Source: Flavobacterium sp. 5
GTDB lineage: Bacteria > Bacteroidota > Bacteroidia > Flavobacteriales > Flavobacteriaceae
Assembly: GCF_002813295.1 (NCBI RefSeq)
Contig: NZ_PHUE01000001.1
Location: 1,426,001-1,490,000 of the forward strand
Direction: 5' to 3'
DNA length: 64,000 bases
Numbering within the stretch: position 1 is the stretch's first letter; every line of letters begins with the position of its first letter. Both the position numbers and the translations under genes were made by a program. The notes under the pieces are model-generated. The model was not told the DNA's origin. It made no database searches and saw only the letters and a program-made list of their open reading frames with translations. Shown in pieces: positions 16,657 through 24,973 of this stretch.

Positions 16657-17826
16657 TTAAATAATTTTTTTAATCAAAACTTTCAACCATTTAAAAACTA
16701 AATAAAAAAACAAAATCGGTATTAAGATTTTTCCTAACTCTGCTAGTGAGAAATGACTGTTTTTATTAAAAATATTAGAAACAAATTTAGCAAAGTTTTG
16801 AGGAAAATAGAGAATAGAATCTGGATTTTTGATTAGCACGAAATACAAAAAAAACAATATAAAACTTTTGCTAATCAAGCCATAGAATAGTACAAAATAA
16901 TCTAACCCTTTCCAGTTTTTTTTACTTTTAAAAACTTGGGCAACATTTTTGGAACCATGATGCATCAAATTTGGTTTTTCTATAGCATCTGATAAAATCC
17001 AATAACCATCACTTCTCAAAAAAGGATTTAAATTTCGTAAAACCGAGAATGAAATAACACAAGAAAGGACAATTAACAACTGGCTTTGAAAAACAAATCC
17101 TATCAATATAAGGAATAGCATATAGACTATTTCAAAATAAATTCCTGCAGCATTTACGATAATTCTTTGGATTTTTGGTAATTTCCAAATATCTGTAACA
17201 TCAGCAAAATAAACTGGTATAAATAGATAAAAACCTCCGCCAATACCACCATGTTTTGCTTTAAAATAATGTGCCGCTGAAGCATGACCAAACTCATGGA
17301 AAGTTACACCTACAAAACTCAATAAGAAAAAAGTTAACCATTCTGACTTTGCAATATTACTGTATAAAATCTGATTGTAAAATTGATAAAAACTCAAAGA
17401 AAGTATAAAAATGGAAAGTATTAGTATTGTAATCATCACACCAGGAAGAAACAAAAACTGTAAATATTTTGTAAATTTAGACACTTGTTTTTCACTGATT
17501 ACTATAAAACTTAATTTTAAATAATCAGGTTTTTCATTTGGCTTAATCACTTGATTTTCATTAATTATAATACCGTATTCAGCTAATTTTTCAAACAAAA
17601 AAGCATAACAAAAATCTACTTTTAATTTGTAATCATATTTAGAATTATATTCTACTACAATCGTTTCTAATGTTTTTTTATTATCTATTATTTGTAAAAA
17701 ATCATATAACTGAGATGATATCTTTACACGATGATCCCATTGGGTTTCGTGAATAAAATATTCGTTCTTATTTATTGAATGATAGCTAATTTCTTTAGAA
17801 AGCTGCGGAACTCTGTTTTTGTTCAT
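16657..17826 (-). CDS. M50 (site-2 protease-like) membrane metalloprotease with PqqD-like N-terminus
   Basis: 389 residues from the ATG at 17826; a 22-codon longer form from 17892 would overlap the upstream gene by 98 bp instead of 32. An N-terminal region (about 35-90) has the winged-helix pattern of PqqD-like peptide-recognition domains: VKISSQLYDFLQIID, a short helix, then FEKLAEYGII. About six membrane segments follow. The zinc site is HEFGH (177-181) and the third ligand lies in LNPFLRSDGYWIL (about 267-279), the intramembrane-protease signature. It is last in the peptide/terpenoid-like operon, so it could cleave or export the small peptide. That role is inference. Confidence 0.8.
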   Translation of the reverse strand: MNKNRVPQLSKEISYHSINKNEYFIHETQWDHRVKISSQLYDFLQIIDNKKTLETIVVEYNSKYDYKLKVDFCYAFLFEKLAEYGIIINENQVIKPNEKPDYLKLSFIVISEKQVSKFTKYLQFLFLPGVMITILILSIFILSLSFYQFYNQILYSNIAKSEWLTFFLLSFVGVTFHEFGHASAAHYFKAKHGGIGGGFYLFIPVYFADVTDIWKLPKIQRIIVNAAGIYFEIVYMLFLILIGFVFQSQLLIVLSCVISFSVLRNLNPFLRSDGYWILSDAIEKPNLMHHGSKNVAQVFKSKKNWKGLDYFVLFYGLISKSFILFFLYFVLIKNPDSILYFPQNFAKFVSNIFNKNSHFSLAELGKILIPILFFYLVFKWLKVLIKKII

Positions 17827-19678
17827 ATTTTGTAAATGCTTGTAATACGGAAACTGTTGTAAATAATCGATTAAATTCTTTGGCTCTAACATTCATTCCA
17901 AAAGAAGCAATGGCGTAGTCCCCTTTAGGATTTGTATCAGTAGCATTAGGAACTTGCAAAGCATTTGAATTTCCCCATGAACCATCATTATATTGATTTT
18001 TAAGAATATAATTCACTGCTTTTAGTGAAGCTGCTTTTTGACTCAATAAAACTAATACTTCTAAACCTAATGCTGTATAAAACACATTCTCTCCATAAGA
18101 ATCACTAAAACTACCATTTTGGTTTTGCTGTTTTTTAACTTCCTTTAGGATTATATTTAAATTAAATTTATTTTCTAATAAAGAATAAGTTTTAGCCAAA
18201 TAATATAGAGTATATAAGTTACTCGACCACCAATAAGCTGTCAATGCTTTTAATAAATTAGAATCAAAATAAGTCTTCAAATTCATAAAAGAAGTATTAT
18301 CTTGGTCATAATTTGCTAAAAAATAAAATGCAACAGCACTAACACAGTTATGTGTATATAACCAACCACTTACATCAGTTATATTTATATCATCTAATGC
18401 TTTTAGTAAATACTTGTTATCATTATATGTTGAAAAGCTTCCGTTTTTTTTCTGAAAAATCAACCAATTTTCCAACCATTCTGTTTTGATTTCTTTATCA
18501 TCAAAAAGACAGCTTAAAAAAACAAAAGTGGTCGAATCGGCATCGCTTATCCAAGTAATATTGTAGCTCCAAAGACCTGATTTATTGTTGTTTTCTAAAA
18601 ACACCATTCCTTTTTTAACTTCTTCAAAAAAGATATTTTTTAACAAACTATCCTCGGTAATTTTAGACAATACAAATGCTGTTGACCATACATTACTTAT
18701 TCCTCCTTGATTTACATATTCTCGCCAACTTCCGTTTTCTTGCTGTTTTATTTTGATGGATTGAATTGCTAGATCTAAACTTTTTTTAATAGTGTTTTGT
18801 TTTATTTTTTGTTTTGACCCATTTATTTCTGCAATTAAAATCTCTAAATAATTGTCAATTTCCTTAATTGCTGTTGAAAACCTCTTTTTGGTATCATTCA
18901 ATACTTCTTTCCAATTTGCAACTTGTACATGCGCTACAAGATGTAACGCTTTATCACAATACTCTATTCCAAGTAAATATATTTTTTTAGAAATGCCCCG
19001 AATGTACAGATATTTTTCTAAAACATCTACTTCAACTTCTAGCAATTCTTGTTGCTGTAACAAATAATTTACCCAATTAAACTGTCCTTTTTGGAGATCT
19101 TTCTTAAAATCTTGCAAGTCATCATTGAGCTGAAAAGCTACCGAAAAATAATAATGCGACTGTAATAATTGTTGGTAAAGTGATTCATCTTTTTCTTTAT
19201 TTAAACTAAACAAACAATCTATGGCAACTTTACCGAAGGCTGCTTTTTTATCAGCTAAAATTTCATATTCATACAGTCTTACAACCTTTTTTTTATTCAA
19301 CAATTTCTCTAAATAAATTGCCTCCAAATACTCTTTTTTGCGAGAATTCCACAATATCCAAAAATCACTAGTTAAGTCATAAATACTGGCTAGTATTTTT
19401 ATGCTTTCTTCTTGGCAAATAGTAATCAAAGGGAATTTTGAAATATCTCCGTCATCGATTAGCCCATCAGTAAAAAGTGTTGCTTGATAATATAAATATC
19501 CTGCTATATTGAGTAAGTCTAATTGATCTTGCTTTACAACAAATGCTTCTGCAAAAAGTTCTGGATATTTTTGATAGTAAACAGGATTGTTGTCTTTGAA
19601 AATAGTGTCTGTAATTATTTTTTTAAAATCATCAGCAATAGGTAAATCATTGATGTAATTGTTGAATTTTTGTTGCAT
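17795..19678 (-). CDS. Fusion: class I isoprenoid-synthase-like domain + squalene-cyclase/prenyltransferase-repeat domain
   Basis: 627 residues in two parts. Residues about 1-285 look like an all-helical class I isoprenoid synthase, with an acidic segment DGLIDDGD (71-78) and a clear second Asp-rich motif NDDLQDFKKD (185-194). Residues about 295-620 look like the alpha-toroid shared by squalene-hopene cyclases and protein prenyltransferases: five NGSW/NGSF/DGSW-type repeats near 315, 369, 412, 521 and 566. DADST (379-383) sits where class II cyclases carry DxDD. The order, class I then toroid, is reversed relative to plant bifunctional diterpene synthases. It starts 1 bp after the upstream stop (coupled). 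Product and activity are unknown. Confidence 0.75.
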   Translation of the reverse strand: MQQKFNNYINDLPIADDFKKIITDTIFKDNNPVYYQKYPELFAEAFVVKQDQLDLLNIAGYLYYQATLFTDGLIDDGDISKFPLITICQEESIKILASIYDLTSDFWILWNSRKKEYLEAIYLEKLLNKKKVVRLYEYEILADKKAAFGKVAIDCLFSLNKEKDESLYQQLLQSHYYFSVAFQLNDDLQDFKKDLQKGQFNWVNYLLQQQELLEVEVDVLEKYLYIRGISKKIYLLGIEYCDKALHLVAHVQVANWKEVLNDTKKRFSTAIKEIDNYLEILIAEINGSKQKIKQNTIKKSLDLAIQSIKIKQQENGSWREYVNQGGISNVWSTAFVLSKITEDSLLKNIFFEEVKKGMVFLENNNKSGLWSYNITWISDADSTTFVFLSCLFDDKEIKTEWLENWLIFQKKNGSFSTYNDNKYLLKALDDINITDVSGWLYTHNCVSAVAFYFLANYDQDNTSFMNLKTYFDSNLLKALTAYWWSSNLYTLYYLAKTYSLLENKFNLNIILKEVKKQQNQNGSFSDSYGENVFYTALGLEVLVLLSQKAASLKAVNYILKNQYNDGSWGNSNALQVPNATDTNPKGDYAIASFGMNVRAKEFNRLFTTVSVLQAFTKYEQKQSSAAF

Positions 19679-19679
19679 T

Positions 19680-20873
19680 TTAAAAATTTCCTATAATATC
19701 AAATTCTTTTTTATACTCTTTTTTCTGAGAAACTGTATTCAAAAAATTTTTTAAGTCTTTAGTTAATGGTAATTGATTTTGACTTTTCCAGAATTCATCT
19801 GAATAGGGAAATTTTGCTTTAAATATTTCTTTATCAATCGAAAAATTGGGGTTTATTGTTTCGTTTGTAAAACTATTTACCGTAATATAATTAGCTTGAA
19901 AATCGTAATGGGTTGTTTTTTCTATTTTTTTATCACCTAATACTTCAAGTTGCATATCAAATACAGCGCTATTCAAATAATATTTACCAACAGTGGGATT
20001 TTTCATATAATTAACCATAAAAATATATTTCGTAGTTCTAAATTTATGCCCTTTTTTTTCTTGATAAGGAACAGCCTCTATATTATCATAAAAATCAAGA
20101 TAAAACTTCACTATGGCAAAATCCGCTTTTTTTATAATAAAATAACCACTTACTCTTTGACCATTTGGTTGGATATCTTTTTGATTAAAATCTATTTCCC
20201 AATAATCTTTATCATTTGATTTTTTTTCAATATAGTTGTAATAATTTACTGATTTTAACAATATAGAATTCATCATATTATATAACGACTCAAAACTTGG
20301 AAATTCAAAATGTACAATATCACTCTTTTCATTTAAGCTTGTTTTTCTCATATTGAGAATTTCAATATTGTATTTATTATCTTTAATTTCAGGGGTTTCA
20401 AACATTGTCTCTCTACCAACCTTACCTGAAATATCTTGTAGTTTAATAATTTCATCATTTTTCATTAATAAACATCTCACAAAAAAATTCTCGGTGTAAG
20501 GAGATAAAATATAATTTTTAGAAACCGCAGCATGTGCTTTTTTTATGACTGATTCTCCATTACTAACAATAACTTCATCGAGATCTATTGCTTTACTTTC
20601 CATGAAAATGGTATCTTTACTTTTTATTTCACCGAAAGAAGTATCAATATCTTTATAACTTAGTTTAGAAAAATGAATATCATTTATTCCTGTAATAAAA
20701 TCAAAATAACCATCTTCATTGGATATACTATTATCCTTATCATTAAAAATTATTACATTCTCTAATGGCATTTTGTTATATTTATCGAGAATTACAATAT
20801 TCTTGAGGATATTTTGACCGTAACACAAAATATTAAAAAACAAAAAAAACAAAAAGACAAACCTTTTTTTCAT
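19680..20873 (-). CDS. Secreted protein with carboxypeptidase-regulatory-like domain
   Basis: 397 residues with a signal peptide (cut near CYGQN). The first 75 mature residues (NIVILDKYNKMPLENVIIFN, then EDGYFDF) form the transthyretin-like carboxypeptidase D regulatory domain common at the front of Bacteroidota outer-membrane proteins. The rest is a periplasmic/surface beta-rich region of the kind following this domain in DUF5686-like proteins, but there is no barrel-length extension. It is the second gene after the 51-aa peptide, behind a hairpin, and is coupled to the isoprenoid-synthase fusion by a 1-bp gap. A role in exporting or displaying the product is a guess. Confidence 0.7.
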   Translation of the reverse strand: MKKRFVFLFFLFFNILCYGQNILKNIVILDKYNKMPLENVIIFNDKDNSISNEDGYFDFITGINDIHFSKLSYKDIDTSFGEIKSKDTIFMESKAIDLDEVIVSNGESVIKKAHAAVSKNYILSPYTENFFVRCLLMKNDEIIKLQDISGKVGRETMFETPEIKDNKYNIEILNMRKTSLNEKSDIVHFEFPSFESLYNMMNSILLKSVNYYNYIEKKSNDKDYWEIDFNQKDIQPNGQRVSGYFIIKKADFAIVKFYLDFYDNIEAVPYQEKKGHKFRTTKYIFMVNYMKNPTVGKYYLNSAVFDMQLEVLGDKKIEKTTHYDFQANYITVNSFTNETINPNFSIDKEIFKAKFPYSDEFWKSQNQLPLTKDLKNFLNTVSQKKEYKKEFDIIGNF

Positions 20874-20884
20874 AAAATTTTAAT

Positions 20885-20918
20885 TAAAAAAAGAAGTGTG
20901 TGATTAAACACACTTCTT
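20885..20918 (-). terminator. Hairpin with T-run between the peptide gene and its operon (possible attenuator)
   Basis: Perfect 11-bp arms AAGAAGTGTGT/ACACACTTCTT (20891-20901, 20908-20918) with a 6-nt loop are followed on the minus strand by seven T. It sits 30 bp below the peptide stop and 12 bp above the next gene's ATG. If leaky, it would give more peptide mRNA than enzyme mRNA. Confidence 0.75.
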
Positions 20919-20947
20919 TATGAATAGAATAAATTATCTAAGTTAGT

Positions 20948-21103
20948 TTATTTAGTATAACCTGACGGACTAACTCCTATATAAATACTATCTATCCACG
21001 CAAATTCATACCTTTTTTCCAATTCTTCTACTTGGAAAACTTCTAACAACTGGCTTTCTTCTAATTCTTGAAATCCTTCAAAAACTTCATTTTGATTTTT
21101 CAT
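20948..21103 (-). CDS. 51-residue peptide, candidate RiPP-type precursor
   Basis: A short gene read from the sequence: ATG at 21103, TAA at 20948-20950. The first 30 residues are acidic (NEVFEGFQELEESQLLEV, then FQVEELE), with repeated F/L at helical spacing, like a leader peptide bound by a PqqD-type domain. Residues 31-51 (RYEFAWIDSIYIGVSPSGY, then TK) are aromatic with Ser, Thr, Pro and Gly, a plausible core. There is no cysteine, no signal peptide and no double-Gly site. It heads the minus-strand operon and is separated from it by a hairpin terminator. A chance ORF is unlikely given position and composition, but no relative is known to me. Confidence 0.6.
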   Translation of the reverse strand: MKNQNEVFEGFQELEESQLLEVFQVEELEKRYEFAWIDSIYIGVSPSGYTK

Positions 21104-21351
21104 TTTTTAAATTTTTAAAATTAATTAATTCATTTTGATTTTTCTAATAGCGCTGCAGCAACAATTTCAAAAAAACGAATGTAAGAATATTTCTTAGATT
21201 AAAGAAAAAAATGTAAGATTTAATTTTAAATAATAATATTTGTATATTGCCGAATATTTACAAAACGAACAAAAAATAGTATGTTTAATCATTTTTTAAT
21301 GAAGAAATTTAAAATGACTCTACTACTTCAAAAATGCAATAAAATTATTAA

Positions 21352-23343
21352 ATGACAAAAATCATCCAAACTTTTTGGATCTCTAAGGATCAAAAAAACA
21401 GTTTATTAAATAAAGGAGGATTTATATGTCCCGAGATTCATTTTATGAGTTGGACATTATCCTGCTTACAGCTTCATAAATTTTATAAAAATGTAGAACT
21501 CCATACCAATGAAGCAGGGAAAAAAATCCTTATTGACCTTTTAGGTTTACCCTACACCAAAGTACATCTTTCTTTAGAAAACGATTTTATGCACTCGCTC
21601 TTACCTAGTATGTGGGCGTACTCTAAAATACATACTTATAGTCTCCAAGAAAAACCTTTTTTGCATGTAGATGGAGACATTTTTATATGGAAAGCTTTTG
21701 ATGAAAAACTAATGCAGTCTGACTTAATTGCCCAAAACGTAGAGAGCAATTTACCCGTTTATAAGTCCTGTATAACTGCTTTAGAGAAGCAAGCTTCATT
21801 TGTGCCAAGTTGGCTAAACATTTCTGACAGCGAGAATAAAGCCTATAATGCAGGAATTATTGGTGGTACAAACATTCCCTTTTTTAAAGAATATACGCGA
21901 CTAGCAATCCAATTCTATGAAGAAAACAAAAACCAATTCGCTTTGCTTACCAAAGATAATAATCACATTCACATTATACCTGAACAGTATCTATATTATG
22001 CTTTGAGTACAACCTTAAACATTCATGTTGCCCTACAAAACCATAAGATTATAGACTTGGCAGAAAATACTTTTGCTGAATTTGTTCAAATAGAAAAAGT
22101 ACCACACACTGAAAGTTATATTCATTTGCTGAGTGATTTTAAAAAAACAGCCACAAATGCAAATTTCGTAAGCTTTGTTCTAAAAAAAGAATATCCAGAA
22201 TATTGGCAAAAAATAATTGACATTTATAAAGAAAAAAAACTTTTGAGCCCTTATATGAAGCGTCAATTAAAAATGCAAAATTCTGATCAAAAAACTATTC
22301 TGCAACAAGTTGAAGAAGCAAAAACAAAATATTTAAACACAAAATATTTATGTAAATGTTTTGAAGTTGATTTTGAAAATGAAAATCAGCTTAAATCAAA
22401 TCCGATACTAAAAGACAGTTATATTACAGATAGTACAATAGCGCACTTTGACAACAGAAAATTTGCCAATCATTTTATAAAAAGCAATCCGTATCCTACT
22501 TATGACAAAATTTTTAACCTGCTAGATTTTAAAGATTATTATATATTTGCTAACCCTTATCATGAAATTTTTATTACCAAATATGAGTTCAATGAAAATT
22601 TAACAGGTAATTTCAAAGAAACGTTGAAAACCAAAAATCCATACAAAAACATAGTTCTCCTTTTTTTAGATTTGAATTATTTTTCGAGAAACGAAATTAA
22701 AGTAAATGATGCCTCGCTATATTTGTTTGAAAAAATTAAATCAAATCCGATTCAATTAAAAGACTTATTAGCTTCAGATATACCCTCCAATGACCTGTTG
22801 ACACTGATTAAAAGCTGGTATTTTCATGGTCTAATCTATTTTTCGCAAGCAAAAAACGATTTTATACCACAAGAGCCTTCACAAATTTATACTTCACAAA
22901 TTAACAATATAAAAACACAAGTTTATAGTTGCTTAGACTGGGTTATTAATCACTATCAAATAGAAAACAACAATAAAAATATTATTTCTCAATTTAACGA
23001 TTCTGCAAAAAGCGCGTCGATTCTTGAAATCGTTACAGTACTAAAAACATTAAATTTTGAAGCAAAAGGTGTCCGTGGTACTATTGAAAACATTGAAAAA
23101 ATCACAACGCCTGCAATTGCTTTAATAAAACTTCGATCTTACCTGAATCTTTATATTGTTATTACTGAGATTACCGAAACTGAAATTACGATTTTCAATA
23201 CAGAAATTAAAGAAACAGAGATATATCAAAAAGAATATTTTTCAACAATTTGGGATGGAATTTTAATCTTACTGCATCCCAAAAACAAAGATTTAGAAAA
23301 AATTAGTCAAGAAAATCACTCGCCAATTCATAAAACATTTTAG
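21352..23343 (+). CDS. DUF6734/glycosyltransferase-like protein with C-terminal degenerate C39-peptidase-like domain
   Basis: 663 residues, probably three parts. Residues about 1-290 look like a GT-A glycosyltransferase fold of DUF6734 type: IQTFWISK at the front, a DxD-like LHVDGDIF (D107, D109), NAGIIGG (166-172) and EQYLYYAL. A middle section ends with a PqqD-like winged helix (NDASLYLFEKIKSNP to WYFHGLIYFS, about 470-520). The end (about 535-650) follows the C39 cysteine-peptidase plan, but the expected catalytic Cys and His positions read Q and non-His (LNLYIVI). It is divergent from the peptide gene with 248 bp between. Its last 41 bp overlap the convergent hydrolase gene. Sugar transfer to the peptide is possible, unproven. 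Confidence 0.7.
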   Translation: MTKIIQTFWISKDQKNSLLNKGGFICPEIHFMSWTLSCLQLHKFYKNVELHTNEAGKKILIDLLGLPYTKVHLSLENDFMHSLLPSMWAYSKIHTYSLQEKPFLHVDGDIFIWKAFDEKLMQSDLIAQNVESNLPVYKSCITALEKQASFVPSWLNISDSENKAYNAGIIGGTNIPFFKEYTRLAIQFYEENKNQFALLTKDNNHIHIIPEQYLYYALSTTLNIHVALQNHKIIDLAENTFAEFVQIEKVPHTESYIHLLSDFKKTATNANFVSFVLKKEYPEYWQKIIDIYKEKKLLSPYMKRQLKMQNSDQKTILQQVEEAKTKYLNTKYLCKCFEVDFENENQLKSNPILKDSYITDSTIAHFDNRKFANHFIKSNPYPTYDKIFNLLDFKDYYIFANPYHEIFITKYEFNENLTGNFKETLKTKNPYKNIVLLFLDLNYFSRNEIKVNDASLYLFEKIKSNPIQLKDLLASDIPSNDLLTLIKSWYFHGLIYFSQAKNDFIPQEPSQIYTSQINNIKTQVYSCLDWVINHYQIENNNKNIISQFNDSAKSASILEIVTVLKTLNFEAKGVRGTIENIEKITTPAIALIKLRSYLNLYIVITEITETEITIFNTEIKETEIYQKEYFSTIWDGILILLHPKNKDLEKISQENHSPIHKTF

Positions 23344-24064
23344 GATTTTCAGCATGCAACCAATGTCCAACATTAGGAATAGTTTCAAATGTAGCCAACT
23401 TAAAATGTGCTTTTATCCCTTCAAAATCAGTATCAAGTATGTAATTAGAGTTTCCGCCCCGAATAAAAAGTGCTGGCTTTTCAAAAACCAAACCAGATGC
23501 TAAAGCTTTTCCAATTTCTTCGATTTTTTCATTGAAAACTTCCAAATTAAATCTAAAAGCTAATTGCCCGGGTTCTAGCCAATATAAACTTTTCATCAAA
23601 AACTGACGGGTGCCAAAATCTGAAATATAGTTCTTCATTATTTCTTCCACTTCATTCCGGCTTGGTTTTACTGAAAAATCTATCGCATTCAACCCTGCTA
23701 AAATATCCTGGTGATGAGGAGCATAAAATTTAGGTCCAATGTCAGCAATTATAAATTTATCAATTAGATTTGGATAAGTGGTAGCTAACAACATTGCTGT
23801 TTTCCCTCCCATTGAGTGACCAATCACATCAACGGATTCGAGTCTGTTTTCTAAACAATAATCATAAACATCTTGAACCATAACTTCATAACTAAATTCA
23901 TTTGAATGAAAACTACGTCCATGATTACGCAAATCTAATAAATGAACCTGAAAACCATCGGCTGCAAATTGAGTTCCTAATGATTTCCAATTATCGGACA
24001 TTCCTAAAAATCCATGAATGATGAGTAAAGGCTTTCCTGAGCCTTCTATTTTTGAGTAAAGCAT
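23303..24064 (-). CDS. Alpha/beta-fold hydrolase, YbfF-like
   Basis: 253 residues. The oxyanion-hole segment LLIIHGFLGMSDNW, the nucleophile elbow GHSMGGKTA (Ser in the middle), a late Asp in the ILDTDFEGI region and a final His in NVGHWLHAENP match the alpha/beta-hydrolase order and the YbfF-type esterase subgroup. It is cytoplasmic, without a signal. The substrate is unknown. The 3' end overlaps the end of the convergent glycosyltransferase-like gene by 41 bp. The gap to pdxJ (24065-24144) carries short AGATTG/AGATTT repeats. Confidence 0.85.
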   Translation of the reverse strand: MLYSKIEGSGKPLLIIHGFLGMSDNWKSLGTQFAADGFQVHLLDLRNHGRSFHSNEFSYEVMVQDVYDYCLENRLESVDVIGHSMGGKTAMLLATTYPNLIDKFIIADIGPKFYAPHHQDILAGLNAIDFSVKPSRNEVEEIMKNYISDFGTRQFLMKSLYWLEPGQLAFRFNLEVFNEKIEEIGKALASGLVFEKPALFIRGGNSNYILDTDFEGIKAHFKLATFETIPNVGHWLHAENPKMFYELASDFLD

Positions 24065-24144
24065 TTTATTTTAGATTGAAGATTTCAGATCTTAGATTGC
24101 AGAATCAAATTGTACAATCCAGAATCATTAATCTATTAAAAAAA

Positions 24145-24858
24145 TTATTTCAATTTTTGTAAATACATATTCACCACATTATCCAATCCAAGGTAAAGTG
24201 CTTCGGAAATGAGCGCATGACCAATAGAAACTTCTAATAAACCTGGAATATTTTGTTTAAAAAACTGAACATTATCCAAACTCAAATCGTGTCCTGCATT
24301 AATTCCTAATCCTAATTCATTAGCCAAAATTGCAGATTTTACATAAGGATCAATTCCATTTTCATTTCCTAAACCATATTGATGCGCAAAAGCTTCAGTG
24401 TATAATTCTATTCTATCGGTCCCTGTTTTTTTAGCCCCTTCAATCATTTCAGCAATTGGATCCACAAAAATAGAAGTTCGAATTCCGTTTCGTTGAAATT
24501 CTTGAATAACTTCTGACAGATAGGATTGATTTTTTATTGTATCCCAACCAGCAGAAGAAGTAATTGCACCAATCGCATCAGGCACCAAAGTCACTTGGTC
24601 TGGCTTGCATTCTAAAACTAAATCAATAAAATTATGCTGAGGATTTCCCTCGATATTATACTCAGTATAAATAATTGATTTTAAATCTCGTGCATCCTGA
24701 TAACGTATATGACGTTCATCTGGACGAGGATGAATCGTTATTCCCTGACCTCCAAACTTCTGAATATCAGTAGCTACTTTTAACAAATCAGGCACATTTC
24801 CTCCACGAGCATTACGCAAAGTGGCAATTTTATTTATATTAACGCTAAGTTTAGTCAT
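24145..24858 (-). CDS. pdxJ: Pyridoxine 5'-phosphate synthase
   Basis: 237 residues, the normal size. PdxJ condenses 1-deoxyxylulose 5-phosphate with 3-amino-2-oxopropyl phosphate to make vitamin B6. Family blocks are present: LSVNINKIATLRNARGG at the N-terminus, ITIHPRPDERHI (substrate His/Arg site), VTLVPD, FVDP, ELYTE and GINAGHDLS. A final SIGHALISEAL is the phosphate-binding/terminal motif. It diverges from the CBS-domain gene with 115 bp between the starts. Confidence 0.95.
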   Translation of the reverse strand: MTKLSVNINKIATLRNARGGNVPDLLKVATDIQKFGGQGITIHPRPDERHIRYQDARDLKSIIYTEYNIEGNPQHNFIDLVLECKPDQVTLVPDAIGAITSSAGWDTIKNQSYLSEVIQEFQRNGIRTSIFVDPIAEMIEGAKKTGTDRIELYTEAFAHQYGLGNENGIDPYVKSAILANELGLGINAGHDLSLDNVQFFKQNIPGLLEVSIGHALISEALYLGLDNVVNMYLQKLK

Positions 24859-24933
24859 AGAAACAAGTATTAATTGAATATATTATTATTTTGAAATGAC
24901 AAAAATACAAAGTAAAAGGTAGCATATTTTGTA

Positions 24934-24941
24934 TATTTTTG
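24934..24941 (+). promoter_or_regulatory. Candidate -7 box for the CBS-nadK transcription unit
   Basis: TATTTTTG fits TAnnTTTG. It lies 33 bp before the ATG at 24974 and downstream of the alternative TTG at 24929, so it favours the ATG as start. Confidence 0.45.
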
Positions 24942-24973
24942 ATTATTTTGCGTCGTTTATTGACCGAAGATTT

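Noticed and set aside
20948..23343. Grasp-with-spasm, lanthipeptide or lasso peptide cluster
   Set aside because: No ATP-grasp, radical SAM, lanthionine synthetase or lasso cyclase gene is present, and the peptide has no Cys.
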